64,000 nt of DNA from Anseranas semipalmata (taxonomy: Eukaryota; Chordata; Aves; Anseriformes; Anseranatidae), in NCBI GenBank assembly GCA_013399115.1, contig VXAA01006528.1:381635-445634 (forward strand), given 5' to 3'. The translations under genes were made by a program, and so were the position numbers. The notes below the pieces were generated by a model. It saw only the letters and a program-made list of their open reading frames with translations. It did not search any database and was not told the DNA's origin. Position 1 is the stretch's first letter; each line of letters opens with the position of its first letter. Of this stretch, positions 32,001 through 47,000 are shown piece by piece.

Positions 32001-35000
32001 ATGAAGCAAAACCCAACGGGAAAGAGAACTGCAGTGTGTGAGGCAGTGGAGACATTAAGGCAGTGAGAAGTGGTCAAGTGTTGCTGTGAGAAGCCATCAG
32101 AAGGAGTAGTACCTAGGCAGGCACAAGGGGCAGAGAAGGGCAGAAGTGACAGCAGCTCTCAAGGCTGGCGAGAACTTACAGCATGATGGCAGAAAAAACT
32201 AAGGGAAAGGAAGTGTAAAGTTGGGTTGAAAGCAGGTGAGCGGAGGTAGTGTGGGGAAGAAAGGGTTGCTAGCCAGAAGCTAGCTGAGAGGTACCAAACC
32301 CTGTCCCACCAGGAGCCTGGTGTGCAAGATCCCCAGGAAAGCAAGCAGCTACTGCTGCCCTGGGGCAGGGACACTCCTCTGAGCACAAGCAGGGGCAGGT
32401 GGGCAGCATGGTGCTGAGCCAGCTCACAGGTTCTCTGTGGTGTTGAAGAGCAGCAGGGAGCTGAGGGAGCTGATGTTCCTGGGGAGGCTGCCAAGACCTT
32501 CTTCTGCATCATCCTCCTGGTGAATTTTGGTGCTCACACACAGAGGGAAGTACTTGAGCTTTTCCTGCAAGAAGACAGACAACAGGTGGCAAGACATTGA
32601 AAGCACAGCCGCTGGGACAGCTCTCCCCAGCCACCGCAACCCACACTGCTGGATCCACTGTGTGGTCTGGGAACCCTACTGCTCCCCCTCCACCTCCCTT
32701 TGAGCAAGGAAGCACACGGACAACATTGCAACCCCACACTCATGACAAATCTCAGCAGTTCAGGCTCATGGAATGAGCTTTTGGTGGTGATGTTTGTGCT
32801 ATGGGCCATACTGAAGTGGTGTTTCTGTGGCAAGAACCCACCAAAATAAAACAACCATTTGGGCTCTATAGTCAGAGGCAGGGATCAAGCATCTCTGTCC
32901 AAAAGGTATTCGCTTATAGTGCCTCCAGCTGGGATATGCCAGACATTTTCATGCAGGCAGAGTCCCCCAAACATCTCTATTACCTCCCCTCTGCTGCCTT
33001 CAGCTGATGTTTTAAGAGATGTGATCCCACTGGGGGGGTTTGCAGGGAAGGCAAAGGAAAAAGAGGTTAGGAAAAAAACGCGTGCCTTCACTAGGCAAGG
33101 GATCAGGCAGAAGGGAGTGTGCAGGGTGGAACGTGCCAGATGGTTTTGCAAAGCCTGAGGGATTTGCAGGAGTTTTCAACTCTAATGAACTGAAATCTCC
33201 TCTCTCTCGGTTCTAAAACTTCATGCATAATATATAGAACTCCCTTTAGAAAAGGACTTATTACATCTGAACTGCTTGACTTTTATAGAGCACAGGAATT
33301 GCCATCCCAGATCAGACCAGTATTTCAGCTAGCGTGACAGCGCCCGCTGCCAGATGCTCTGGGGGATGATGTTCAGCGCCCGCAACATACTTTGCTGTAT
33401 GCACCACACTGGAGGGAGGAAGGGAATCAGTCCCCGAACCCAGAGAAAGCCTATGAAACAACAAACCTTCATCCTGGACCCCTCCCCACACCATTCCTCA
33501 GCCCCTTCACAATTCCTATTCTTTCTTCACAGTCAAACTAGGACAAGCAGCAGCCTCGCAGATTCGAGCTGATACAGCTTCAGACAAAGAGAAACCAGAG
33601 AGCTAACCAGGACAGTCTGTCGGATTAAATATTTGGCCACACTCTTGTGGTTTGCTTCTGCCACCAGAAAATGACTAAATGTGCCACTTCAAATACTGCC
33701 CACAGCTTCCTACTGCCTCACTACTTCCAGCATCTCTGCTCCACCCCGCTCTCCAAGTCCTTCCTCCCAGCTTGTACTTGTATGGGGGACTGGGAGACCC
33801 CTGTTGGTTCAGTTTTAAGACCACATCTCAGCAACATAAGCAGGTTCTGCTGATTGAAATTTCAGGTATTGGATTCCGTAGCCAGAAATACTGGGAAATG
33901 GCTTAGTCACAGCTCAGCAAATCCACTGAAAGTCTGTATGGTGCTCTGAGCCTATAAAATGCTGTAAGAAAAGACAGGGAAGTTTTGATTTTTTTTTTTT
34001 TCCCCAAATAATGCATTCCAACTTGTGAAAAGTACCCTGAAATAAACATCCTGAATTTTTGCAGCAGCAAGTAGGCAAAAATATATAAATTGTTACTTAG
34101 AGACTACAGAAGCAGAGATTCAGAAATAAAGATTCTTTTGATTATTAATATTCATTTCCCAATGTTTAATTTTTTAAGCATGAGGGAGTACTGATGTTTT
34201 TGCTAGAACTGTTCACACACACTTAGCCCTCAAGTCAAATATATTTTTTTTAAGTCTCTCTTTGTAGATTTCAATTAGCATTGGAAGACTGTGCATCACT
34301 TTAAGGGTGGAGCGAGAAACCAACCATCGCTTACTTTTACTTATAAGTCTAATCTAAGGCAGTTATAAAAGCACTAAGCATATTACTCTGAAATGTAAAT
34401 CCTTTTAATTTAAATGCCACCAAGGTGCTAGTCTTACTCAAAATACCTAGATCTGTTTTGAAATTTAGAATAGGTACCTGCCATCAATAATATCCTGCAA
34501 CTGTGAACTCCGCAAGTTAACGTGACATTTAAATATGAGTTTTCCTAAAGTGACATTAAGGCTGTAAGCCAAAGGTTCAGCAGCCTCAACATACTGAAGT
34601 TTTGGGAGGCGCCTGAAAGCTCAAACACCTGAACGTGGTGCTTTCGCACCTGGCAGGATCACACGCCTAAGTACAGTGCATTTCCACGTATTTTTTTCCC
34701 TAAGAGCCTATGGTTAAAAATATATAAAGTCACCCTGGTTCTTAAGTTTAATTAAACACGCACTTTTATGATGGGAACTGGGGTGATACATCAGAAAGCC
34801 CCTGTGAAGGGGCCACGGAGAGTTTCCCAGAAGGGAGACATTTTTTTAATAAAACCGCAGAACCACATACAGTTCTAACCCAACTGCTTTTGCCCCAGAG
34901 CACAAACCCTAAGTGCTCAGCACAGGCTGCCACCACTTTCTCTCAAACCAAGACGAGCAGAGCTTGCTTTCCTGGTGGGGCATGCGCTTGCGCATGTGTG

Positions 35001-38000
35001 TGTGCGTGCGTAAGTGAAGTTAGTGAAGGCCACTGTGCCTGCTCCCAGCAAAGAGGCCCTCATTAGAAGTGAAAACAGGCGGCGAGCCTCTGCTGAAAGC
35101 CCTGAATAATTGAGGAGGGTATAAATGCAAACATTAGACTTCCCTCTGTCACATTTCATTACTGCAAGGCGTATCAGGCTCCTTGCTCGGCTGTGGATAA
35201 GAAGGGCCTGTCCCCCTGGATGGTGCTCAGTGCTCGGGCCACACTGAGCCCCACTCTGCACGGCAGCTGCTGCTCGACCAGGCCCTTCTGTCATTCATAA
35301 GCTGACAGCCACTTGCCAGCACAGCAGCATCCCCCTGCTCCACGCTGCCGGGCAGTTCCATGCAAGAGTTGCTGGGGACAAAGCCAGAGGCCCAAGAAAG
35401 ATCAACAACCCCAAGGGAGGATTGAAAGTCGTAAGAGGAGGGGAAGAAACACCACCATCCCACTGGGCCTGCAAATCTCCCTGTGGTCATGGCAGCCCTG
35501 GTCCTGAAGGGCAGAATACCGCATGGTACGCAGACCGCAGAGCCTACTGGAGCCATTTGCTCTCGGTGGGACACTGCTGCTACCAGCTGATTCTCTTTCC
35601 AACCCCCTTCCTGCATGAAGGGCTGTAGGACACACAAACCCCGCTCAAGTGTGCCAGCTGTCCGCTCGGCCAGCAGCCCTGCTTCCTTGGCCCGGCTGAA
35701 ATATTCATAACTACCTCGCTGTAAATAGGCCTCAACTCCATTAAAACTCAGGAAAGTTTAGTGTGATAAATTATTCAGTTGCAGGTTTATTTTTGGGCCA
35801 AGGCATACCAGGATGAGGAAGGAAGTCTCTTAAGGTGTGGAGAGCAGGGAATTTGTCGGATTGAACACTGACCTGCCAGGAAGAGCACATCTGCTGCTCC
35901 TGGCACGGCGCAGTAACCTTCCAACACAGCAACTTGCCTTCTCCTCCTTCCAACCCAGGCAAGGGGATGTTGACCCAAATTGCTGGAGAGCTCCTTGGTA
36001 GCAGTTTGCACCAAACCCACCACTTCTCACACCTCCCCAATTGGCCCCTCCCTATCACCCAGTCCAAAAACTAAAAAGGAACTCGACACTTCAACACTAC
36101 CAGCTGCAGACAACAGATGTCCTGCTCCCCACCTGTATCCTAAAGCCCCGGTCTACTTCATCAAAGAGACTAACAGCCTCCCAACTTCTTTTTACTTGTT
36201 CATCTCAGGGTCTTTTCTCCTATTCCTTACCTGCAGAGACTTCTCATCCAGCATTCGGTGTTTGCTCTGAATCTTGTGTCTTGGCCATTTCTGTTTAGCT
36301 GGGTCTTCTGCACCAGCAAAAATTGAACTGTACTCCTGCAGCCGTTCAGGGGCAGGATACTTGGCACTGGAAAATACCTGTGGGGAGACAAGGAGGGACT
36401 TAAAAATCCCAGCAACTAAGCAATCCCACGCTATGGAACCACATGGAGTGGATTAAGGAACATGATCTGTGCTGCCAGTGGGAATGGACAGCCGTGGAGT
36501 CAACAGGCTCCTAGGGGCTATCTGTGCAGATGCCATCATGCGTGGGCCACCAATTTTGAAAGTGGAACTAAGCAGCAGGAGGTGAAAAGGCTTCCACTTG
36601 CTGGAAGCAAGTTAAATGGAGCAGGAATGGGAAAAGGAGGACTTTCACCAGTTTTACACAGCTCACACAGATAAACATGCACTGAAGGGGCTCTCCAACA
36701 GCAGTTTCCATTCAAATAATGGAGTCTAAGAGCCTGAAAGGAGAGGGTGCTCGGCTTAGCACAGCACATGCCTTTTATTTCTCAGGAAGTAGCTGGGGCA
36801 ACAACTTATATAGGCATCATAAGGCCAGGAACTGTGTGGTCTATGGGTTTAAAAATCATTAATTGGCTTTGTCAGGAAAAGCATTCTTATCACAACTCAT
36901 GCTCAGCAGCGAGGCATAGAGAGGTAGATGGACAGCAGCAGAAGCTGAGCATCTGTTCTTCTGCAGAGCTTACTTCAGGGGTAAAGAGAGAAGGTGCAAG
37001 GAAGAAGGGAGGCCATACAGCCTTCACTGAAGTCACTACCTTAATAGCTTTCTTGCTGCCCTTTATCTTCTCAATCTTTGCTTGTGCGAGCGTGACTCTC
37101 TCATTGATTGCTTGAAGCTGTGCCCGGCTGGCCTCCACCCGCTGAGAAATCCTAAGGAGCAAAGACATTGCTTAAGGGTAACAATCCAAAGCCAGAGATT
37201 TTTTGGCAACAGCCAGTGCCCAGGCCAAGCGGAAAGATGTGAATCTCAGTGGTCGGGATTGTTTATAGGGCAAAATAGGACTGGGAGAGATATGCTTGTC
37301 CTGGCATCAGCAACAGGTAACCACAGAGTCACCTTCTCAGAAGGGACCTTCCTTCCGCATGCACAACTAGCAGGTGAGCCCTAGCTTCAAGCTCAAATCT
37401 GACAACTGTTCTGAAACTTCATCCCTTTAACAAAAACAGCACAGAATATTTCTATGGCCATACAATCTACCAGGAGACATAGTACTCTGCTTCAGCATTG
37501 TTTTGTAGCAATGAGTTCCATCGGATCTTTTTGTGCCTGTAAAAATCAATCTCAAGTACTGTCTTTAAATTTCATCTGAAGTCTCCTTTTGCAATTAAGT
37601 AGAGAACTCCCATGCTTTTTTCACTCTGTATAATTCCTTTTAGCAACAAAGTTGACATCAGCAGTGATCCATGATTCCCATTTTCCAACTGTACTGTCTT
37701 TTCAAGTATTTTCACTCGGTGCAACGCATTCTCTACTACAGAGCAAAAATGGACCTCACTAAAGGCCCCTCGCTGGTTGCAGCTAGTGAAAAAACAGTAA
37801 GCACGAGCAACCTGTTCACCCTGCATCATTCTGAAAGACCCCCCCGTCTTTCTCTAACCAGTTTTAAGTGTTTCTGTTTGTTTATAACCATGCACCCCTC
37901 TTTCTGGAGGCATAAAAATCCTTCCTCACGCATAGGCCAGCAGAGCACACAGCCTGTTTCTACTTTATTCCTTTTGGAGTGGGAGATGAGCAAAACGGAA

Positions 38001-41000
38001 CCTCGTGAGATTCTGCCTCTCAGTATTACTCTCCACTTCTCCAGTCTTTTATTTTAAATACAGCCTAACAGCTTGTATTTTGTACCAACACCAAGTACAA
38101 ATCTGTTCATAATTTCCTTCCCACAGCCTCCCTCTGTCTCAGTGGAGGAAGTCCACATCACTTATATACTTGATGGTTCTCAGAGTAGTTTATGTTGCTC
38201 CTTTCAGCGTGCATTTCCTAGCACCTGTCTGCAGCAAATTTCATGCGTCATAGGGCTGTCCCATTGCCTTGTTTTGCTGAAGTGTGAGATGCCTCTGAAG
38301 GACCTAAGTCTTCCCTAACTGCTCTTCCCAGCAAATTTTCCCACCTCAGTTCACCTCTTTCGTAGACGTTTCATAATTGTGTTGATTGACTCTATTCCCA
38401 GCACTGCTCATGGGGGCACCTGCCTATTTTTACTTCCTTCAAAACTGAAAAAAAATTGGTCATTTATTTCTACTTTGCTTTTCTCCCTCAAATCAATGGT
38501 GTAATTTTTCCTTCACCTCTGAGCAGACCTCTATCCTAGAAGAATGCAACAAAGCCTCCCTGAAGCTCTAAATAAAAGCAGGCTTCAACCATCTTTTAGC
38601 CAGCACTCTGCTGTCTCCCAGACCCAATTCTGAGGGGCCAACAACGCACACACTTCTCTCCCGAAAGGAAATGTTAAGCAAATACTCATGCAAGCTCAGG
38701 CCTGAAAACCTGTAAGCATTCTCCTCCCTCTTACTCCATGAATGCGAGTGGGTCAAGTGAGGCAGCAAGTGCTTCACTTGGTCCCTTCCCTGCCCCATAT
38801 TAGCACCCCTGCTTTACCGGGTATTACCTTGTCCTCTCCCTTCCCACAGTCGCTCTTTCTCCAGCCAGGAAGAAGCAAGAGAGCTTTTGCAGTACACCCC
38901 CAACCCCAAAACTCCGAGCACCGCAGAGCACCTCTGCAGCAGCACTGGAAACAACTCCCCAAAAGACTCAGAACAACACTATGCCACGGCAGACAGCAGG
39001 CCGGGCTCAGAAGACCAGCTGTGCCTTGCCCTTGCCAAGACCCCGCATACAGGACATCGCCAGCGTGAGACGTGCAACCCTGAGAAGTGAGAACTGAATG
39101 TGGTTTTTGCTAGCTTGGGCGCAATCCTGAGAACCCCTAATGACATTTTCTAGGAAAGCCATTTCCAGAGCTTTCTGCGTACTTTAACGCGCAGAGGTGG
39201 GGCAAAAGCTTCTTTACAGACAATTTGTGCTTTATAGAGGCTTCCTGTTGTCCTCTCCCAGGATTCAGCCAGGATGAAGAATCCCAGGTTTTCTTACCTT
39301 TCATGCTTAACCACTTCCACATTTAACATTCATCCTATTGGATATCTGGTGTGGGAGAGGAACGGTGCCACAACTCCCTTTATGTGCACGCCAAACACAG
39401 GCAATGCATCATCTGTTACAAAGTGCTTCTTGGTACTAGGGTACCAGTGCCTCCCGTAGTGCAGGACGGCATCAAGAGAAGAACACAACAAAAAGCATCT
39501 CTCAGCCCATAGTGCTATATACCTCTTTCTCATTTAATACCCCTAAAAACAGAGCATGACTGGCAAATGCTGTGCCCTAGCTGCAACAGTGATGATGCAT
39601 CCAGAAGGAAAAGAAGGAAGCTTCTACATCTATAGCTTCATCCTTTCCTTCTACCCCCAAATAAAGTGATTACGCTCACCCACAGAAAGGCAGTGTAAGA
39701 CAGACTGCTTGCTCCCAGCACAAGCTGGGGAAGTTGTCCAGTGCCAGCTCAGGTGTTTCAAACCATTACAGCTACTCCCAGAGGCACCTGTACTTTGTCC
39801 TGTGATCTCTACTCTAAGATTTGCCAGTCTAAACCCACTGACATTAGGAGATCTGCCCAAAAACCTTCACCTGAGGTGGTACGGATGCAGGCATACAACA
39901 CAGAAGGAATACACACCAGTCTACAGAATTGATTTATTTGTTGCTGACAAAGGTTAACTATCAAAAAATGATTAAACTCCCTCAATCCATCAAATCCGTC
40001 AAATGTACAGGCTCTGAAAAATGCGTAACTTATGCATGTACAGTTCAAGTTACAGTTGCATATGTTGGTTACAAGGGACAACGTATCATACAGGTACTAA
40101 AAAAAAAACATGAAAAAACCCTCATGTTCAAACGTCCTCTAGCAACTTTAGTATTTCTCCTGCTGTGGAAACTGAGCTTACTCCCAGGAGTCAAACTGGT
40201 GTTTATAAAGAGAGGAAACACGAAGGGTTGGAGGGGCCTGTACCCAAGGATTTCCAGGGCAAAGTGTTTGAAGCAGGGCTGCGTTTGGACTTCAAGCTCT
40301 GTTTAGGAAGGAGTGGGTTACTGAGTGGTGTTTATTGGAAAGACAATGGCAAGATGGGCAGGAGGGGTAAGTGATAATAAAATGGTCCATTACTGCCCCT
40401 CAGAATCTTGGACTCAGGCAGCCGAGAACACCATCAGCCCCTGAACCTGCCCTCTGCATATCCTGTTAGTCATTGCTGTGTTATTTTGCTCTCGGTGCTC
40501 TTTTCTGCTTCAGAAACTCCTGTAGTTAGATTCAATGCGACTTTGGAGTTGTGAAGAAGCAGGAGGCGTACAGCAACAGCCCCCGCTGCTTTGGGCAACA
40601 TGCATGCTTTGGGTCAAGTGAAAAGGGAGCCTGCAGAAGAAAGGAGAATATATCACCTGCCTTCAAAACCTGGGCACAGAGCCAAACCAACCTTCCCATC
40701 CCAGTGCTTTTCTCTGGGGAAGTAATACATGTGGCAGATTAAATCTATCTAGTAGATTATCTCTTAATCCATACAGACTTTTATTTTTATCTATGCAGAT
40801 ATTAAAGCCAATCTTTCAGCTGCTTTGATTCAAGCTTTCACATTCTCTGTCCCTCTGAAATCTTTTTACAGTCAAGCTCCCCTCCTTGCCCTCAGCTTAG
40901 ATCTCATTGCTCCTTTCTCCTAAAGCTCTCATCTTGCTGCCATGTGCTCTTCTCCATTTTAGAGGCGACTCCCTCAAAGCCATAGTGCTTCTCAGGAATA

Positions 41001-44000
41001 CTTCCTCCCACCTCACCACTGCCCTTCCTGGCCCTATATCTTCTATCCCCTCTGCAGCCACAGAGCTGATCATTTCCTATTATCTCCTTATAACTTGGCT
41101 GATAATCCTCACATTCAGGCGGCTAGTGAAAGACCTCCCCTGCTGCATCTGTGTCTGCTCAGAGGGGAAAAATTATTGTTCTCTTACTCCCACGGGAAAA
41201 AGGCATGAAGCATTAGGCATTTGGCATGCAGGACACTGGACTCTGCCTGTCAGTTGCCAGTATTGGTAATAATCCCATATTCCTATTACTGTCTTCAAGC
41301 ACTCCACAAAGCAAAAAAAAAAAAAATTGTGATTTTTATCACCTATATTTTCCTGGGATCAGACAGCATCAGAAAAAAAATTAAAATCAGAGCAGGTTTG
41401 AAGGCAGGCCGACAGGTTCTCAGAAAGGTGACTGAGCAATGCAGCCTGAGGAAAGACAGAACTCAGCTGGAGGGAAGTATCACAGCAGAAGCAGGCCCTT
41501 TGCTGTCCACGTTGAGCGTACACATCACCCAAAAGTGACAGGGATGACAAAACTTGGGAATTGGGAAAGAGGTGAGCTCCACATCAAGGTGAATGAGAAA
41601 GGCAAGGCAGCAGAGTCTGGGAGCAAACCGCTCTGGAATACCAAAGAACTTCAATTTCATGTCTGAAGTACAAAAGTAAGTGATCAACCAAGGAGAAAGA
41701 ACATTACAGAGCAGAATGAGAAACGAAGTTGCACAGGAGGATAAGCAGCCGAAGTATTAAATGACTTTTCCCTTAAATGAGGACTGTACACATCACAGCC
41801 AGTCAGACTTCTGGTCTCCTCCCAGCCCAGGCTCCAGCCCTGAGTGATAGCAGGGCGACGCTCGGCTTTGTTATTCTAAACTTCTAGGTACATACGGTAA
41901 ATTTGTTCTATAAATCCTTGGCTTTTTGCCTAAAAGTCAAGCCTTTTTTTTTTTTTTTCTAACAAATAGTGATTTCATTGAATCCCTCCCTTACTGCAGG
42001 AGGTATGAATTAGAAGAGACTGTGTTTATGGTTCTTGCATTTGATTACATCCCCAGACTCTACAAGCAGCCCGGTGCTGAAGCAGGGTAACGATGAAGAA
42101 TAACAGTGCTGGCTGCCACTCATCCTTCCACAGCACCATTGCCAAAACCAGCACAACACCACTACCGATGAATGCGATGCCATCAGACCTCTAGGACAAG
42201 GTTCAGCGGGTTTCCAAAAGTGAGAGGACCAGTGGGGAGGTGAGGAGAAACTACCTGCCAGGGGAGGGAAGACATTGTCCCAGGATGAAAGCAGAACAAG
42301 GTGGTGCTGAGAAAGCTATGTGTTCATCTTTCTTCTCAGGCTACACAGCCCACTTGTTTCCTGGGACCCAGAGACGTGTCATTACTCTTTTCTATTTGTG
42401 TGCTGTGGAGAAGAATAAAAGCTCAAACTTTTTCAACTTCTAATTTGTGTAAGAATCTTATTGAAACAAGGCCATGGGCTTTTATGACTCCTCAGGCTGC
42501 TGTAGTGAGGGGGAAACATCAACGCATCACCCCCAGTACCCGTAACTCAGGGCTTAGATGCACAATCCACTAGACTGAAACAGGCCTAGAGAGCTAGGCT
42601 AGAATTTCTAAGCGTATCCTGGCTGGCTAACAAAGGATAACGTTTTATGAGGCGCTAGAGTGTGCTTTACAAACAGCCTTACTGCAATGACCAGCAGTCA
42701 CAAATGGACTGTGAGAAGCCCAAGTTCCCCTCCCACCACTCCCACACAATGACTCTACCCAGCAGCTAGCGACATTGCAGAATCGAGATGGAGAGAGCAA
42801 GAGAAAAGCTGCTAAGACATTTACAGTTTACAACGATCCAGGGAAGCATTCAAAACCAGTTTGCAATGCCAGTTCACCTCAAAAGTCTGAAAGGCAAAAA
42901 GCAAAAATGCATGCTTTTTACAAAAAGCCAAGTACATTCAACCACTCGAAGAAAGAGCAACTTGTTTGCTTTCTGCTCTCCTCTCTCCTTCACATTTAAG
43001 CAGTTTTTAAAGTCTTATTTCATGTCTGAGTAAGTGTAATCAGAAACTGTCATCATATACCATCTCTGACAGAAAGAAATCCCACGGGAGACGGTGCAAT
43101 CAATGTTCCTTCCTCCATTATGGGTTTGGGTATTATAGTAATTAATGTTTATCACACTTTGATTGCTCCTTAAGCCTGATTTGCAGGTGTTTCAGCATTC
43201 GCATATTGCCCCACTCCTGCAATGCCAAACAGCTTTTCAGATTAGAGGGTGATCAAGGTTGTCAGGTTATCCTCAGCATGATCTGCCATGCACCGCTCTT
43301 CAGAGGTCATGTTCTCAGACAAAAATAATTTCATTTCGATTTTGAATCTCTTACTTCGCAAAGTGCTCCCACCACCGTGAATTAAGTATATACAAAAATG
43401 GAAACTATTTGAATTTTGACCTATTACCACAGTACCCTCTTCCTCTGCAGCATTGTTCTCCTCCCAAGAAAAGCTTTTTTTTTTTTTCTTTTTTAAGAAG
43501 GTCACAAACAAGTTCTTCTTTAACCTTCCAGCCTTTATACTTGCCTCCCATCACAGACCAATCTGAAAGTGAACAGCCTTTCCTTTCTTTAAAAGGAATG
43601 TATACTAACTTGAAAGACTGTGTTTGCAAATAAATCACATAATTAGATCTTTTAGTTTAACCACACAGGCTGCTTTTTGGTCAAACTACTTCTCCATTAA
43701 TAGTGTTAGGATGTATAAATACAACAGGTTCTACCCTCACGGTAACAACTTGTGGGAAGGATGGTCTAAAAGAAGTAATGGAGAAAAGAATGACTCTTCT
43801 ACCAGTACTGCTGGAGTTTTATTGGTGACCCCTTGAGTTCTTCCACTGGCACCGTGGAAGCAAATACTGGACAATACTGTGGAGCTGTTTCCCAAAACAG
43901 CAGCCATGGATAGTCTTGAGATACCAGGCAGAAGATGCCTTAAGTAGCAGTAACTGGTTTGGTATCTATATGGTCTTCACTCCTCCTTGCAAATTTCTCA

Positions 44001-47000
44001 TGAATGTTTACTCACTGAAGCTCAATCTTTTGTAGCAACAGCCTTAAGTGTTTTTTGTTGTCTTTTTTTTTTTTTTAAACACTATTGAAAGGAAAGTTGC
44101 TTCCTGTTTGGACAGAATTTTATGAGACTGTCAGAAGTAAAACACTAAATTTTGTTTCCACGTTGCTTGAAGTTATGCATCATATTTGGCAAAATAGCTT
44201 GAGAGGGTGTTTTGGCACCTTGTAATCTTAAATTAATCAACTGTGCACACAAACATTAGGTTTCTCTTGCTCCTTTCTCTCACTAAAGCTCCTTTCTTAG
44301 AATAGCCAAAGATCTTCCTTTCTGTCCCAACAGAGCAGAAAATTTGTATCACCACAGAGTGACATGAAACTTACGTGGTGGAGAAATGCCCAGGTGGCCC
44401 TGTGGTGAACAGTATCTTGGGGGTAGTGAGAGCTAACACCTTTTAAAAAGATTTCAGCTTTCTCTGGATCACCGAGCATAGAAGAAACTCCTTCCCAGTC
44501 TTCATTCAGGCACCCGGTCTGATTCTACATAAACAACTCTTCTGTTATGCCCTTTACTCTTAATCAGGATTACACTCCACATTTCCTATCAGCAGCAGTC
44601 AGAGAAGATATCACCCTGGATTTAAAAGTCTGATTTGTGCCTTCTCCCAAGCAGGCTGCAAGAGAAAAATGCATGAGACGCCAGCCAAAAACAGCGTTTC
44701 TTTTGAGCTTTACCTGAAGGTGGCAACAGAAGGAGCTGAGCTCTTACAAGTCCACAGCAGCTTCCCCAACCCTTTTAGCCTCTGCCTCACTTGGAGCCAA
44801 AGGTGCCTTGTTACTTCACCATGACGGCGTAGAAAGGGTGACATCTGCAGAGCCTTCCTCCCCACTGGCAAGGAAGCCCACACCAAGTCAACTGTGCAGA
44901 ACAAGAGGACAGGCTGGTCTATAGTAGAAGATCAGGAAGTTCCTTTTTATTCCCAGATTTGCCCATAACTTCTAAGCAGTTTTAAATCAGTTTTCTTAAC
45001 CAAGGTTAAGCAGCACCCAATTGTGCAAGAGCTGACAGTGAAAATCCCTGTTGGTTCTACTATGTGGGCTGCACTAATGTAAGGCTGACGTATTGGGCTT
45101 ATGTGGCAAGGGTTTGGTAGCAGGGGGCTGCAGGGGTGGCCTCTGTGAGCAGAGCCCGGCAGCTGCCCCATGTCAGGTCAGAGCCACCTCCAGCCAGCTC
45201 CAAAAGGGACCCGCTGCTGGCCAGAGCCGAGCCAGGGAGCGACGCTGGTTGTGCCTCTGGGAGCATTTTTTCCTCTTTCTTAAACATGTTCTGCTCAAAA
45301 GATGCTTAGAGAGAGAAGTCACAAAATACAGAGTGAAACAGCCCTGCAGGCACCCAGGTCAGTGCAAAAGGAGGGCAGGAGGGGCTCCAGGCACCGCAGC
45401 AGCAGTTCCCCTGCGGCCCGTGGAGAGGCCCATGGTGGAGCAGGCCGTCCCCCTGNNNNNNNNNNNNNNNNNNNNNNNNNNNNNNNNNNNNNNNNNNNNN
45501 NNNNNNGCTCGGGGGGAGGAGGTAGAGGAGGGTGGGTGGGGGAAGGTGGTTTAGTTTGCTTGTAGTTCTCACTGCTCTCAATAACAGTTCTCACTGTTAT
45601 CAATAGGAGATAAACTAATTAATCTCCCTATCCCGAGTCTGTTTTGCCCACATTGGTAACTGAGTGATCTCCCTGTCCTTATCTCAACCCACAAGCGTTT
45701 TTCCATCGCATTTTCACCCCCTGTTCCTTTGAGGAGGGGGAATGAGAGAGCAGTGTGGTAGAGCTTAGCTACCTATTGGTGTTAAACCACCACAGCAGAA
45801 CATACCAGGTAAACTGAGCATCCACTTGTTCGTTGTGATGGAGGCTTTTTACATCAACACAGCACAGACACTGCTCCTACCTGTTTATCTCCATTACCAA
45901 AACAAGCCATCGTCACCAAGAATAAGAATGCTGATGGAAACACACCCATCTCCATAGAAGAAAATGCTTTCTTGTGATAGAAGTTCAAATCCTAACCATT
46001 CTCTGAGAAAATCACCACTTTTCTTTGCATTTAATTTAATATCATTAGAACTTCATAGCTTTTCATCCAAAGATCTCAAAGCAATTTCTAAGTGTTAATT
46101 AAGTCTCGGTGGCTTGCGACTCCAAGAGTGGAATCATTTGTTCCCAGTGACAAAGGAAATCTGAGAAATTCACAGTACAATCCCAGCAGACCAGATTTTC
46201 AGTCCGTCATTCATTAATTTGAACAATTTTTGCTTTAGTTCTCAGGAGTTAATACATATATTTCAGTTGCTACTTAATTTTCAGTTTTGCTATAGCCAGT
46301 AAGCACAGATGCAGAAGACTGACCATTTTCTTCAACACTTCTTTCTCTGGATCAAAAGCATATCCTGTTCCCACATTAAAACCAATGCAAAAGCCTTTAC
46401 CTTCAAACTTGTGTCTTGAACTTTTCTCCACCTACCAGTAGCTGATGGCAATCACACATAATTCAGCTTGCATGCCACAAGCTGAACACTTCAGTCTTCC
46501 TTTCAATAACAGATACTTACAAGCTTTCATTCACAAGCTAGTACTTGCACAAGAGCATGATCAAGTCACTAACTAAAATCAGTCTCTATTAAAGCCACTG
46601 TCCTGCACAACTAGACTAGTGTATTCAGGAGAAGGAAAGCTTAAGCAAGAAAAAGAACTTGCTACCATAAAGCAGCCTGCTTCATCAGCTGTGAAACCCT
46701 CAAAGACAAATGCATTTCATCTCTTCTTCTTGTAACACTCAGTTCCTTTCTGACTTCTACCACATAATAAGGATCTATGTGGTCTTTCCCCATTTCATCC
46801 TGATGTACTGAGTTTGTCATCAGATACTTGGTAAGTGACCTAGCTAGCATTTGAAGGATGACTTGGAGTATCCAGGTCCCATTTTGTTTAGCTGTCAATA
46901 CTGTGCTTCTGCTCATCATATGTGCTGGTCACTAATTTCAACAGTTTACAACTCACAATCAAATTTCGCCTATTCCCTTCCACTGTTCTTTCAATTAAAC

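Noticed and set aside
45093..45581. Open frames on both strands through the second N gap
   Set aside because: They lie inside an interspersed repeat and are continuous only because N is treated as open. There is no protein similarity that I can recognise.
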